64,000 nucleotides of DNA from Cordylochernes scorpioides (GCA_030710605.1 CP092877.1:76062419-76126418); one strand, 5' to 3'; shown: positions 21,999 to 34,253, counted from the stretch's first letter. Made by a program: numbers and translations. Notes: generated from the sequence alone by a model not told the origin.

Positions 21999-23021
21999 AT
22001 GAATTCCCTACTCCATCCACACCGTCCCTCATCAACCCCATCGATATCCCGATCACCTCCCCAAACCTTGCAATCCCTTCCCACCCCCTTTAATAGCCTG
22101 GACCCTTACCCCAATATGAACTCCCTCCTCTCACAAACCAATAGCCCCATCTCTTCCTACAACCCCCAGTTCCTCCCAGACCTAAACAATAGCCTGGCCC
22201 CTACACCCAACCCACTGTCCCTCCCGACTCCCAGCAATAGCCCGGTTCCTTCCCCCAATATTCCGTCCCTCCCTACCCCCAGCAATAACCCTGTCCCATT
22301 CCCCAGCCCGCACTCCGTCCCCACCCGAATCAATAAGCTGGTCCCTTTCCCCAACCCGCAATCCCTCCACACATCCAGCAATAGCCCGGTCCTATCCCCC
22401 AACACTCACTCTCTCTCCACCTCCATCCATAGCCCGGTTCCTTCCCCCAAAATTCAGTCCCTGTCCATCTCCAGCAATAGCCCTTATTCTACCCTCAACC
22501 AGCAGTCCCTCCCCACCCCCAGCCATAACCATGTCCCCTCCACCAAATTGCCGTTCCTCCCCTCTCAGACCCCCAGACAAACCATAGCCATCATGGAGGC
22601 CCTGAACAACAGCAGGCAGGTCACCATCTGCAGTCAGCTTCAGGTGAAATACTTCCAGGCAGAGGAGGCCCCCAGGAAGCTCATCACCCGATCCTGGGAG
22701 ATGATGCCCGAGGACAGCCTCTTCATAGTCTTGGGGAGGAAGAAAATATCAACCCCTTCCACCCCTGCTTCCTCCCCCAAGAAGAAGAGGCTGAGATTTT
22801 AAATGTGCGGAAGGAACAGGAGAACCTCCCACCTCAGTAACACAGACGAGGTTCTCCGGGCAGCGGCGGAATTGCTGCTGAAGATCCAGCTGGATCAATC
22901 CCTCCAGGAGATAGCCGAAGAAAACGCTACCAGGAGGGAATGGAAACGCCGTAGGGCGGCTATGTCCTCCTCCGAATTAGAGCTTCGCCAACTTGAAAAG
23001 GAGGAGCGACATGGTGGCTGA
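21999..23021 (+). pseudogene. PS2, Pro/Ser-repeat protein (nonsense)
   Basis: Opens at CAGCCATGAATTC. Repeats of about 16 residues (NSPVPSPNIPSLPTPS type) lead into the conserved core (QVTICSQLQVKYFQAEEAPR, SWEMMPEDSLF). The reading stops at TAA 22800-22802, where paralogues have a Phe TTT codon in KKRLRFFMCG. The remainder stays in frame to EERHGG (23019). The seven residues GALTTGP are absent, as in PS5 and PS6. The second-exon frame is at 23162-23307, and a C-rich 3' tract runs to about 23840 with AATAAA near 23899. Confidence 0.6.
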
Positions 23022-23161
23022 GGTATGTTAGATCAACTAGGATTACCCAGAATTTTACATAGAGTGATTAATTGATGTAGGAATAATTCCAACTCTTCTG
23101 GGCAAACGGTGCCACTCTGGGATCAAATAACCAGGTTGGTTGAAGCTGTGGGTTTGTGCAG

Positions 23162-23307
23162 GAGGCTCATACGTAACGCGGAGTCTCCCAGCCACCTCCG
23201 CCCTACGGCATCCCCCTCCTGACTTCGGCTATCTCCTGCCAGCTGGGTCCTACAGCCCTCCGCTGCCTCCTTCCGCACTTCCGCGGGCATCATCTGGCTT
23301 CCTCTAG
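23162..23307 (+). other. PS2 putative second coding exon
   Basis: Acceptor GGTTTGTGCAG, then the shared 48-codon frame ending at TAG 23305-23307. Differences from PS1 include synonymous CCC/CCT changes. Confidence 0.4.
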
Positions 23308-24790
23308 TCTGGCCCCTGGAGCTGACTGCCGCCTGCGCCTCCATGGTGGTCCGCCTCCACACCTCCTACCTCCGACCTCTCCTATCTAACTCCGTTCCCC
23401 CATATCCAACCCCCCATCCCTAAATCCTTTCCGTCCCATCCCAATTCTGATATTGCTCCCCCACCCCATCCCTCCACTTACCACCCGGATCCCCCATCAC
23501 CTCCCAGTTTCAACCCACCCTCATTTCAATCCCGTCCTTACCCATCCCGATACCATCCCCAACCCATCCTTCCATCTTCATTCTCAAGCCCCCTCCCCCC
23601 CCCATCATATCCTTTCCCAATCTCGACTCCACCCCCATTCCCATTCCGTCCCGCCTTCCCCATCTCCGACCGCCCCATCCCAAATCTCTACCTCTCCCTG
23701 CCTCAAACCCTAGCCCGCTCCTCCTAAACCAGCCTCCCTCATAATCCATCCACTTACAGTCCCGCCCCTCCATCCTTGTCTTGCCCCCCCCCCCCCCCTT
23801 CCCCACTCCCCCCTCCCGCCCCAAAGGACATCGACTGGGCTCCAAAAATCATAAAAATAACAAAAACATATATAAAATTTCAAAATGTAAAAAAAAATTA
23901 ATAAAAATTTCAAAAGGCAAAAAATTTGGGTGCATATGTTGTTACTTTACAGAAGTTACTTCCCATTACCTTTCGATCTACAAGATAGAAACACTCTGAG
24001 TAACTTAGCCATCCTTCAAATCCCATTTTACTTGTGTAAATTTGTATTTGGGGTTTAACCTGCTACTTTATTTCACATAGGTTTAATTGATTGATTACAG
24101 AAATTTAACACTAATAATCAATGCAAATAACTCTTCTCCCTGTCAAGTTATAAGTGCAATACATATTTATGCCTTATATATTTATGAGTTCAAGGCCTTT
24201 TGTAAACCAATACCTCTTGCTATTCATACTCGCGAACAAAAGTTAAGGAAGTGGAAAGTCTTTGATATTGCCAATCGCCTGTTATTTGGAAACAGAAGAT
24301 GATTATTCCACAATATAGTATAAAGTATAAGGAGGCATTTAATGAATCGCTAATCAACTGAAACTAAGTGGTTAAATAAATTTATGATCCAACATATTCA
24401 CCTATTATTTTATAAATATTCAATTATGGTTTCTCTATTTGAAATACCAAAACATCTACCAATTGAGTTTATTCGACTAGGGAATAGCGAGGCATCACAA
24501 ATTCTAATAGCAGACACAAGTAATAACCGTTTTCTTGGGAATGGAATGGGTGAGCCTTCTCCTTATATTTAAAAATTTGATTTTTTAGTCATGTAATTTT
24601 CAAACCAGCGCTATAATCATTGGGAATATTAGCAATTTTATTTTCAAACTAACAAAGTGTTATAATTTTTTTCTCATCGTTATTATATATTGGTATATCT
24701 ATATAAGGTATTTTTTTATGTTCACATCAAGAAAAACTGGTTTCTTCTAAAAAGATAATCAAATATATTTTTGTCTGGTTTTAAACAGAA
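23308..24790. other. PS2 3' tract and spacer to HisR3
   Basis: C-rich 3' tract to about 23840, then AT-rich spacer. Nearly the same as 56227-57710 in unit 6. No gene recognised. Confidence 0.55.
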
Positions 24791-24796
24791 GCTATC

Positions 24797-24927
24797 TGGC
24801 GTCATGCTTCTGGTTATGTTAGGTATTCAGGACTCCACGCTCCAGGGGACTACTTAACCCTACCACCGTCAATATTTAAGGTGGACCCACAGTCTGACCG
24901 TACATTCCATCTACGCCCTGGACTGTG
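24797..24927 (+). promoter_or_regulatory. HisR3 promoter and exon 1
   Basis: TGGCGTCA (24797-24804) lies 76 bp before TATTTAAG (24873-24880). The common block lies between. Donor CTGTG|GTAGGT at 24927/24928. Confidence 0.65.
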
Positions 24928-26226
24928 GTAGGTACGTAGTTCTGAACGAGCCGACGATATACCGTTGTATGTTTCACTTTACATCCCTGACCTAAGGATT
25001 ATAGAGACAAGCTAAGAGATCCAAACCATGAACGTCAAAGTATATTTTACGTGATTTTAAACAGTGTATTTACTAAAACTTTAAAAAAGTAAAACTTTAA
25101 AGTAACAACTTGAACCAGTTAACATCTATTTGAATATTTGTGAGAGATCCAAAACTATTTTTAGAATAGCTATAAACACATCTTTGTATAATTTTCTCAT
25201 TTGTTAAACATCGGTGAATAAAAATAAACCAATAAGTATTTGTATTACGATTGGTATATATAAAATCTTTTGTATGAATTTATTCACTATTTAAACAGCA
25301 AATAATAGAGACAAGGTAATTAATGGGTATTAAATTTTGTCGATATATAGGAATCAATACAACATTTCTCTGATGTATTCGAACAGTTAATATGGCTATA
25401 TATTTTGGTATAGGGATTCTTCAAAAATATATCTTTACATGAACCTTCATTGGCTGCTTCTTAGACAAATGATTTATATATAAACAATCTTTAATTTAGG
25501 TTTGTAGATCTTAGAAAATTGTTGTTTTACAATTTTTAGGGCACGAAAAAAGATAGAAATATCCATATTGTTATTTATCATTATGGCGTAGCTTTCTTAT
25601 CCCTCTTGATCGTATTCAATTTTGAATTTTAAAATTTTGGGGTTTTTCCATTCTAATATCCAAGACACATCTATATTATTCTTAGAAAAAAAAATATTTG
25701 TTAGAAATAACCTTCTCTGTACAGAGCACAAAATCTGTCTGGCTGTATTTTAAATTTGTAGAAATTTGAAAAAAGAAAATACATTTCCTTTCCTATTATT
25801 TTTAAACGTTCATTAGAGAAAATTCAAAAGCAAGGACCTGTTAACATTATACTTAATTTCGTCAAAACCTAAACCTTTGAGTTTTTCAAGGTTTAGTATT
25901 TTAAAATATTATATTTCGAAATTTATTTACGTGAAAAAGGTTTTTCGCATTTTTTATTCATGCCTTATTTGTTTACATTCACACGCACACAGGTACAAAA
26001 GTTTAAATTAGCTTCAAAGAAAAAAAAGTTGATCAAATACTTTGATCTCAAATTTCAAAAATAATTACAAATGCTAGTTTCAAAGTATTATTAATAAGAT
26101 ATATTTGAAAGACATTTCATTATAATACTTTAATTTGCGATTTCATTTATATGATGTTTTATAAGATTATATGCAGATCCTTTTTAAGAAGGTGAAAAGA
26201 GATAAATTTGTTTGCTGTGGTTCCAG
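24928..26226 (+). other. HisR3 intron 1
   Basis: AT-rich intron to the acceptor GGTTCCAG (26226). Closely related to the HisR7 intron (57845-59148) over most of its length. No internal gene. Confidence 0.6.
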
Positions 26227-26232
26227 TATACC

Positions 26233-26814
26233 ATGTTGTTTCTGCCTTTTGCCCTCCTCGTAGCCGTCCTGACCTGGGCCGATGCCAGGTCCATCCCAGC
26301 AAAAGAGGATTCCGAGAAAGAGTTGGTGACCAAGAACAATGCCGTTGAAGACCTGAAGGCCGAGGCATCCTACCACCATGGGTCCTATGGAGGAGGTGGT
26401 GGAATGGGTTACCACTCCCACAGAGAGGGCCACAACCACGGCCATGACCACGGCCACAACCACGACCACCAGCACGGACACAAGCATGGCCACGACCACA
26501 AGCACGGGCACAAGCACGGACACGACCATGGCCACAAACACGACCACGGACACAAGCACGGCCACAAACACGGCCACGACCACAACGAGAAACACGTGCA
26601 CAACCACGAGCATCACCACACCCACCATCACCACCACAAACACCACCACGGACATGATCACGGCCACAAGCACGGACACAGCCACAACCACAACGAGAAC
26701 CACGGACACAACCACGGTCACAAGCACGGTCATGATCACGGGCACAACCACAAGCACGGCCATGACCATGGACACAAACATGGCCACCAAGAATCTGGTT
26801 ATGGACACCACTAA
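26233..26814 (+). CDS. HisR3, secreted histidine-rich protein (intact)
   Basis: 193 codons, the same length as HisR1 and HisR7. Signal peptide MLFLPFALLVAVLTWADA, linker RSIPAKEDSEKEL, Gly-rich hinge with SYHHGSYGGGGG, then the HxH tract with the central HHTHHHHHKHHH cluster and the end SGYGHH. The ATG chosen is the one aligned with all paralogues, six bases after the acceptor; an upstream in-frame ATG at 26212 lies inside the intron. Poly(A) signal AATAAA at 26889. Subfamily A. Role inferred only: secreted metal-binding or structural. Confidence 0.85.
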   Translation: MLFLPFALLVAVLTWADARSIPAKEDSEKELVTKNNAVEDLKAEASYHHGSYGGGGGMGYHSHREGHNHGHDHGHNHDHQHGHKHGHDHKHGHKHGHDHGHKHDHGHKHGHKHGHDHNEKHVHNHEHHHTHHHHHKHHHGHDHGHKHGHSHNHNENHGHNHGHKHGHDHGHNHKHGHDHGHKHGHQESGYGHH

Positions 26815-26888
26815 CAAAATAAATCTCCCCAAACTTGTCTGTATCTCCTCTATTCTGTAAAGTACTCTCTGTAAATATGTGCAGGCTC

Positions 26889-26894
26889 AATAAA
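26889..26894 (+). terminator. HisR3 poly(A) signal
   Basis: AATAAA in GGCTCAATAAACTTTC, 75 bases after the stop. Confidence 0.7.
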
Positions 26895-28155
26895 CTTTCT
26901 AATTAAAGCATACAAACTGTCTCTTTTTTTTAAGCTTTTATTTAACTTGCTTCACTGTCTATCTGTCTGTTTGTCCGTTTCTCTGTCTGTCCACAAATCT
27001 TGTAATCAATTTTTATTATACCTCTAGAGCACGTAGGAATATGAAAATTGGTACACTTTTCTGAACCCGATGACAATACACGTTGACAAATATTCAGAGT
27101 TCTGGGTTGTCAGGGTGGTCGGCTATGGAAAATTTCCAAATCGACTTTCAAATTTTGTAAATTAATTTCAATATGCATCCAGATCACATAGAAATATGAA
27201 ACCTTCAACACTCACTAAGTTCAATGAACAATGCTAGTGTACGAATTTTCAGATTTCTGCTTGGTCGGAGTGGCCAGGAATGATTCAAAGCCAAAACACC
27301 AGTAAAATTTTGTTTCTAAAATTTTGTAAATGCATGACTAAAAACTAACTAAATATTTAATAAGTAAAATACATTTTAAAAAATATATAAATGCACTAAA
27401 AAGGAAAAATAAAAAATTGTATCTTCTGTTATTGAGCAATTAGATGTATCTAAGTGAAAATAAAAGCGGCGGGGAACGATCATCATGAATTTCGAACCTA
27501 ATGTGATTTAATATGTAGCAAATGATAAGTGATTTTTATAAGAGTTGGCTATATATAAGAGGTAAAATTCTTCTCTAAATATGATCTTTTTTCATTCATT
27601 TTCTTCCAAAATTCCTTATACAAAGAAGATAATTCGTGCTAAATAGGTTCATTTTTGTAAATTACATTAACTGTTAGCACAAAGTAAATTCACACTTTGT
27701 ACAATAAAATTAAATATTTTAATTTTTTTTTATATTGAGCACACATACACTTTCTCTGAGAAAAGGCTTACACCAATTACTGTCGTTTGAGGATTCAAGA
27801 CTTACACCAGGTACTTAATAATTATATGTGAAAAATTATAGAATGAAAAAAATAAAATTCTTGAATAATAAAAAAATGATATTTGGCCTATTCTGGAATA
27901 ATTAAAAATCTAGATTAGTTGATTTTTATTTAATAGATATCGCAAGCCATCAGCAGCTTTTATTTGCACGATCAGGAAATGCCCCTTTTCTCAACTAAAA
28001 TTTTGTTAAATATAAGGCATTAACGGACTTCTATACTCGTAAATAAGAAATGAAAGCATTGAAGCACACATATTATTTTACACATAAAATAAACTTCTAC
28101 TGTCCTATGATAAGGCACAAATTGGATTATAGATTATAAACAAAATTTAATAAGA

Positions 28156-28286
28156 CAAAATCCAAATAAATAAATAGTGTGTGACGTTTCTGTAACAGAG
28201 TTGTTACCTTCTTCAGAGAAAAGTAATGAATGAGAGTACAGCGTTTTTACCAAAACGTCACATACTATTTATTTATTTGGATTTGG
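28156..28286. mobile_element. Small foldback element
   Basis: Inverted arms of about 34 bp around AATCCAAATAAATAAATAGT (left 28156-28189, right 28252-28286). Encloses a hammerhead-like core at 28184-28217. Confidence 0.55.
28184..28217 (-). other. Hammerhead-like core (degenerate)
   Basis: On minus: CTGAAGA, stem II with GTAAC/GTTAC, GAAAC, GTC. Stem I is not obvious, so weaker than the other sites. Confidence 0.3.
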
Positions 28287-28545
28287 TATTATTACCTTGT
28301 GTTCTACTGTCCTGAAATATTATGTGAATAGTTTACTTCAATATCATTTCCAATATTCCACCCTTTAGTGTAGCATGATGTTCAAAAAATATTAGGAGTG
28401 CTTGGCAAAGAAGTGGTTGAACCCATCCACCAGTTTTGCCAATTTAAATCTACCAGACCGCTTCTCTTTAGAGATCTCTGTCTCTCTCTCTTACTCTGTA
28501 TTGGTTATCGTAAAGATAGAGGCAGCCTAGTCGGTATTCATAGTT

Positions 28546-28613
28546 CTTCAAATTAAAATCACTTCGGCCAGTCTATTTTTTTATTGTCTGGCCGGAATGT
28601 CTTTAATTTGAAG
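28546..28613. repeat. 68-bp inverted repeat
   Basis: CTTCAAATTAAA...CTTCGGCCAG pairs with CTGGCCGG...TTTAATTTGAAG. The arms share the ACTTCGGCCAG motif with the 1885-2100 foldback. Confidence 0.6.
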
Positions 28614-29032
28614 GATCTGTATTGGTCCATTCTGCTTATACATGCCACACTTTGTGTGAAGGGGGGAATCTTAGAAATAATATTCAAGAAAACTATGGAC
28701 ATGAGCTTTCGAGACAGAAAAATATTATATAAATAAATATATATGTGAGGTTTAACGTTTAATCATACTTTGATCAAAGATATTGATGAATATAAATGAT
28801 ATTAATGATAAAGATTCGTTAAATATATCTTTACAATTTTATAAAGTACATTTTAAAATTTGTCGTTTGTTCAAATTTATAATTATACAAAATTTTCTAC
28901 TGTTATTCAGTAATTTATCATCACATCATTATATCATGACAGGAATAGATCAAGTAGGAAATAAATATTTGCTCCAAAAATATTGTTTCAACAAATATTT
29001 GTTGGGAAAAATCTTCCCTTCAGGTATATATC

Positions 29033-29042
29033 TATATGAAAA
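29033..29042 (+). promoter_or_regulatory. PS3 putative TATA box
   Basis: TATATGAAAA, as in PS1, before GGGTACATTCGC. Confidence 0.4.
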
Positions 29043-29243
29043 CTGGGCTAAGAGGGTACATTCGCACTAGTTTAGCATAAAATGTAAATTTTCTTCAGAA
29101 AATAGTAAAAAATGGCCATCAATTCGTAAAGAAAAAGGCAACAAAGGCTCACTTTGCTAATTTATTTAGCAGGAGCCACACGTCGCTGTAAATTTCCAAT
29201 TAAACCAAATCCACCCCCCAAGTCCCGACCTTTACCCCCACCC

Positions 29244-30182
29244 ATGAATCCCAAATCCCATCCCCACTGTCCCTCATTCTCCCCATCAATAGCCCGTTCA
29301 CCTTCCCCGACCCTGCATACCCTTTCCACCCATATTTATTGCCCAGAACCCTCCTCCAATATGAACTCCCTCCTCACCCCAATTAATAGCCCCATCCATT
29401 CTCCCAACATTCAGTCCTTCCTCACCCTCATCAATAGCCCTGTCTTTTCCCCCAACCCCCAGTTTCTCAACACCCACAGCAATAGCCCGGTCCCTTCTTC
29501 CAAAATTGAAACCTTCTTCTCCCGATTCCATAGCCCTGTCCTTTCCTCCAACCCTCAGTCCCTTCCCATCCCCAGCAATAGCCCGGCCCCTTCCCCCAAC
29601 ACTCAATCCGTCCCGAACCCCAGCAATAGTCCGGTCCCTTCCCTCAAAACGCAGCCCCTCCCTACCCCCAGCCATAACCCGGTCCCCTTCACCAAAAATC
29701 CGTCTCTCCCCCTCCCAGACCCCCAGACCCACCCAAGCCATCATGGAGGCCCCGACCACCAGCAGGCAGGGGGCCCTCACCACCGGCCCCCAGGTCACCA
29801 TCTGCAGCCAACTCCAGGTCAAATACTTCCAGGCAGAGGAGGCCCCAAGGAAGCTCACTACCCGATCCTGGGAGATGATGCCCGAGGACAGCCTCTTCAT
29901 TGCCTTGGGGAGGAAGAAACAGACCACCCCTTCCGCCCCTGCTTCCTCCCCAAAGAAGAAGAGGCTGAGATTTTTTATGTGCGGAAGGAAAAGGAGAACC
30001 TCCCATCTCAGGTTCTCCGGGCAACGGCGGAGTTACTGCTGAAGATCCAGCTGGAAAAATCCCTCCAGGAGATAGCCGAAGAAGACGCCACCATGAGGGA
30101 ATGGAAAGGCCGTAGGGCGGCTATGTCCTCCTCCAAACTAGAGCTTCGCCAACTCGAAAAGGAGGAGCGACATGGTGGTTGA
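29244..30182 (+). pseudogene. PS3, Pro/Ser-repeat protein (two frameshifts)
   Basis: Starts CCACCCATGAATCCC. The first part has the usual repeats of about 16 residues. One extra C in the run near 29706-29712 shifts the frame, so the conserved core (MEAPTTSRQ..., QVTICSQLQVKYFQ) is read only from the +1 frame (from about 29742). A 10-bp deletion near 30011, removing the codons after RTSHL, then shifts back to the original frame for the helical end (LLLKIQLEKSLQEIAEED to EERHGG). Initiation at MEAP would give a truncated protein ending SGQRRSYC at 30042. A-type, with PS1. Confidence 0.6.
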
Positions 30183-30302
30183 GGTATGTTTGATTAACTT
30201 GGATTACCCAGGATTCTTACACAGGGTGATTAACTCTTCAGGACATAGGGAGACACTCTGGGTTCAAATAACCAGGCTAGTTGAATTTTTGAGTTTGTGC
30301 AG

Positions 30303-30448
30303 GAGGCTCATATGTAACGCGGAGTCCCTCAGCCACCTCCGCCCTACGACATCCCCCTCCTTTCTTCGCTTATTTCCTGCCAGCTGGGTCCTTCAGCCCC
30401 CCGCTGCCCCCTTCCGCACTTCCGCGGGCATCATACGGCTTCCTCTAG
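30303..30448 (+). other. PS3 putative second coding exon
   Basis: Acceptor GAGTTTGTGCAG, then the 48-codon frame ending at TAG 30446-30448. Confidence 0.4.
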
Positions 30449-32490
30449 CTTGGTCCCTTGAGCTGACTGCCGCCTGCGCCTCCATGTTGGTCCGCCCCCT
30501 CTCCGCTCCTTCATTCCGCCTCTTCCTCCCACCTTCTTGCCCATCCCCGACCGCCCCAACTTCGACCAATCCCTCCCAGTCCCAAAAACCATCCCGCCTC
30601 CTCTCAACCCCGGTACCGCCCCCACTCCATCCCTCCACTTCCAATTCTGAATCCCCCGTCACTTCCCATTCCCAACACCATCCCCATTTCCAATCCGTCC
30701 CCTCCCCCCGATACCGCCCCCCCCCTACATCTCAACACTTCCATTCCCAAACCACCTACACATCCCTTTCCAGTCCCAATCCCACTCCCGTTCCCATTCT
30801 GTTCCCCTCCCAATCCCGATCCCCCATCCCGTCCAATCCCAATCCCGCCCCTTCATCCCTTGCCTTCCACTCCTCCCCTCACCCTCCCAAACTCAAAGGA
30901 TATGGCAGCGACTGGGCTCCAAAAATTATAAAAAAAAAAAAAAAAACATAAAATTTCCAAAAAAGTAAAAAAAAATGAAATAAAAATTTGAAAAGGCAAA
31001 AAATGTCTCGTCTATTTGTTATTACTTCCCAGTAGATATTTTCCAATAACCCGTCGATCAACGAGATAGGGTACACTTGGAGTAACTTAGCCATCCGTCA
31101 AACTCTCTTTTTTTTTTGGAAACGGGAAATGTGGGTCCAATCTGCTACTTTATTTTATATAAGTTGAATTGATTAATTTAAAGAATACAATCCTACTAAT
31201 GAATAAAGTGACAATTCTCCTTGACAAGTTATAAGTGCAATAAATATTTATGCCTCCTCTCTTTAGGAGCTCTAAGCTTTCTGTAGTTCAGTTCCTCTTT
31301 CGATTTACACTCATGGACAAAACTTGAGGAAGTGGTAGTATTTGATATTGCCAATTGTCTGTTTTTTTTTTTTTTTTTGAGGCAGAGAAAATATTACACA
31401 CGTTTGGTTATCTCGTTTGAGTTCAATAATGATCAATGTGTAACCAATATCTTTTAGAGTTTTTTCTGAATCCCGATATATATGCTAAAAGTACAACTTA
31501 ATCAAGTCCATGAATGAAGCTAATCCTAGCGGTGGCAATGATAAAGATACCAATGTTTAGACTAACCTTCCAATTTCAGCATAAGTTTAGAAAGTTATAA
31601 AAATCTATTAGGAGAGTTAGTTCAAGCATAATTATAGGATTCTTACTAATATTTCTTGAAAACAAAGATACTTCGGCCATTACATTTTTTTTACTCGACG
31701 TTTCGATAAAATTCTTTTATCCTCGTCAGGAGCAAACAAAAATTAAAACATTTAGCAAGGCTTTAAAAAATATTCTAAGGTCTTTTTACTAAGATGCTTA
31801 GGAACAATAAAAGTATAAATATTTGAAGAAGGAGAATATTAATAATGATAACTATTTTAAAATATATATATATTTTTGAACAAAAGTGAACAGGTTCATG
31901 TGATAAGGAGGATTTGGACTTGTTAATCCCATCTACCCAGGCCCTTGTGGCGATAATAAAATATTTATTTTAGTAAAAAACATAAAAAGCTTTCGTAAAA
32001 GATAAAATAATTGGAACTCACTGATTTTTCAATGAGCTTTTTTTTTATACTGATAAGCGTCAAGAAGGCATTTAATGAATCGCTAATCAACTGAACCTAA
32101 ATTGGTAATATGCCTGTTTTTCTATAAAAATTCAGTTATGATTACTCTATTTAAAATACCAAAACATCTACCAATTGAGTGTATTTGACTAAGAAATAGC
32201 AATACATCACAAATTCTAATAATAAACACAAGTAACTACCATTGTCTTGAGCGGTGGAAGTGGTGAGCTTTTTTTCCTATAATTTATGATTTGATTTTAT
32301 AGCCATTTCTTTCTCAAACCACGCTATAATCATTAGGAATATTATAAATTTTATATTCAAAGAAAGCGTTATCAACTAGTCTCGGCCATATTAGCCTATC
32401 TATATAAGGTCTTATTTATTAATATCCCATCATAAAGATGTTCAACAAAAAAGAGGATCAAATATATTTTTGTCTTGTTTTAAACGGGAG
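30449..32490. other. PS3 3' tract and spacer to HisR4
   Basis: C-rich tract to about 30900 and AATAAA at 30979, then AT-rich spacer. It carries the undisturbed CCAAT site (near 31552) that the BEL/Pao element occupies in unit 1, and a foldback-derived piece (31664-31790). Confidence 0.6.
31697..31732 (-). ncRNA. Hammerhead-ribozyme-like motif, covarying copy
   Basis: On minus: CTC-CTGACGA-G, stem II GATAAAA / TTTTATC, GAAAC, GTC, GAG. Relative to 17326-17361 a C-G pair in stem II has become T-A, so pairing is preserved. Confidence 0.45.
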
Positions 32491-32495
32491 CTATT

Positions 32496-32625
32496 TGACG
32501 TCATGCTTCTGATTATGTTAGGTATTAAGGACTCCAGGCTCCAGGGGACTCCTTAACCCTAACAACGTCAATATTTAAGGTGGACCCCAGTCGGACTGTA
32601 CACTCCACCTCTATCCTGGACTGAG
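32496..32625 (+). promoter_or_regulatory. HisR4 promoter and exon 1
   Basis: A perfect TGACGTCA (32496-32503) lies 76 bp before TATTTAAG (32572-32579). Donor CTGAG|GTAGGA at 32625/32626. Confidence 0.65.
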
Positions 32626-33677
32626 GTAGGAACTTAGTCCTGGACAAGCTGACGATATACCACGGTTTCACTTAACGTCCGTGAGGTAAGGGATATAGTT
32701 AAAGGCTAGTGGATATCAAAGCATGTTTTTCGTGATATTTAGGATTATCTACTGAATCAAAGAAAAGTGAAGCTTGTGAGTAACAACTTAAACAAGTTAT
32801 AATCCATTTGAATATATGTGAGATACAAACAAATATTTGAAGAATAGCTATGCAAAAATCTTTTTGAGATATCCCTCAATAGTTAAACAGCGGTGATTCA
32901 AAACAAAAGAATAACGATGTGTATTGCGATTGGTATAAACCATTAAAAACTATTTTATATGAATTCACTCACTATTTGAACAGCCATTAATAGATGGTAA
33001 TTTGTCGATGTATAGTATTTAGTACAAAAATCTTTTTTTGTAGTCGATCAGTGTTCATGGTTATATATATTTGTGTACGGATGCTTGAAAAAACATCTTC
33101 AAAGGAACCTTTATTGGCTATACACGAGGCGGATGAAATAAATATATATGAAAAAAATATAAAAATTAAAAATAAGTGGGTCAGTTATTGATATTTAAAA
33201 TAATGAAAGCATGTCCTGTCCAAAAGCACATGTGTTTTTTAGATGGCAGAGCGCCAACTAGTGGAACAGCAATCAACTAAACGATAATTAGCCAACCTAA
33301 TTTCTTGATTTTATCATTTATCAACGTTTAGTTGATTTCTGTTCCACTAGATGGGCCTCTCTGCCATCAATTTGTTGGCATGTTTTTTTTTGTTGCAATT
33401 TTCAAGGCACGGAATAAAAAGAAAGATATTGGTAATTTTATAATCACTATGGCAAGCTTTCTTATCTCTTTAGGTCGCATGTAATTTTGTATTTATAAGC
33501 TTAGGTTTCATCCCTTATATGCGATATTAAAAAAAAAAACATTTCATTATATTACGTTAATTTGGGATTTTATATATATGATATTTTATGAGACTTTCTT
33601 CTCTATTATTCTAAGCTATATACAGATGTTTTTTTGGAAGGATAAATAAAAAGACATTTGTTTGCTGTCTGTTCCAG
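32626..33677 (+). other. HisR4 intron 1
   Basis: AT-rich intron to the acceptor GTTCCAG (33677). Contains a foldback MITE at 33242-33368. Confidence 0.55.
33242..33368. mobile_element. MITE-like foldback in HisR4 intron
   Basis: Inverted arms of about 42 bp: GATGGCAGAGCGCCAACTAG... at left and ...CTAGATGGGC...TGCCATC at right, with a centre of about 40 bp. Absent from the other HisR introns. Confidence 0.7.
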
Positions 33678-33683
33678 CAGATC

Positions 33684-34253
33684 AGGTTGGTGTTTCCCTT
33701 TGTTCTCTTCATGGTCGGCCTGACCTGTGCCAATGCCAGGTCAATCCCATCGGAAGAGGAATCCGAGAAAGAGTTGGTGTCCAAGAACAATGCCGTTGAT
33801 GACCTGAAGACCGAGGCATCTTACCACCACGGGTCCTATGGAGGAAGTGGTGGAATGGGCTACCACTCCCACAGCGAGGGCCAAAACCACGGCCACAATC
33901 ACAACCGCAATCACGGACACAAGCATGGCCACGACCACAAGCACGGAGAAAAGTACGGACACGACCACGCCCACAAACACGACCACGGACACAAACACAG
34001 CCACAACCATGGTCACAACCACGACAAGAAGCACGTGCACAACCACGAGCATCACCACACCCACCATCACCACCACAAACACCACCACGGACATGATCAC
34101 GGCCACAAGCACGGACACAGCCACAACCACAACGAGAACCACGGACACAACCATGGTCACAAGCACGGCCATGACCACGGGCACAACCACAAGCACGGTC
34201 ATGACCATGGGCATAAACATGGCCACCAAGAATCTGGTTATGGTTACCACTAA
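33684..34253 (+). pseudogene. HisR4, histidine-rich protein (start codon lost)
   Basis: The aligned start codon reads AGG at 33684-33686 (CAGATCAGGTTGG) where HisR5 and HisR6 have ATG. The frame beyond it is otherwise fully open for 188 codons: LVFPFVLFMVGLTCANA, linker, Gly-Gly hinge, HxH tract and the end SGYGYH. The next in-frame ATG (33711) would begin midway through the signal peptide, leaving about eight hydrophobic residues, so secretion is unlikely. TGG to TGT in the signal peptide (W to C) is a further change. AATAAA at 34336. B subfamily. Confidence 0.75.

Larger units (their letters stand above)
26895..29030. other. A-type spacer HisR3-PS3
   Basis: Holds TCTGTCTGTTTGTCCG simple repeats (26965-26995, as after HisR1), the empty site for copia-1 (near 27001), foldbacks at 28156-28286 and 28546-28613, and the 70-bp repeat motif on minus (28397-28470). 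No gene. Confidence 0.6.
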
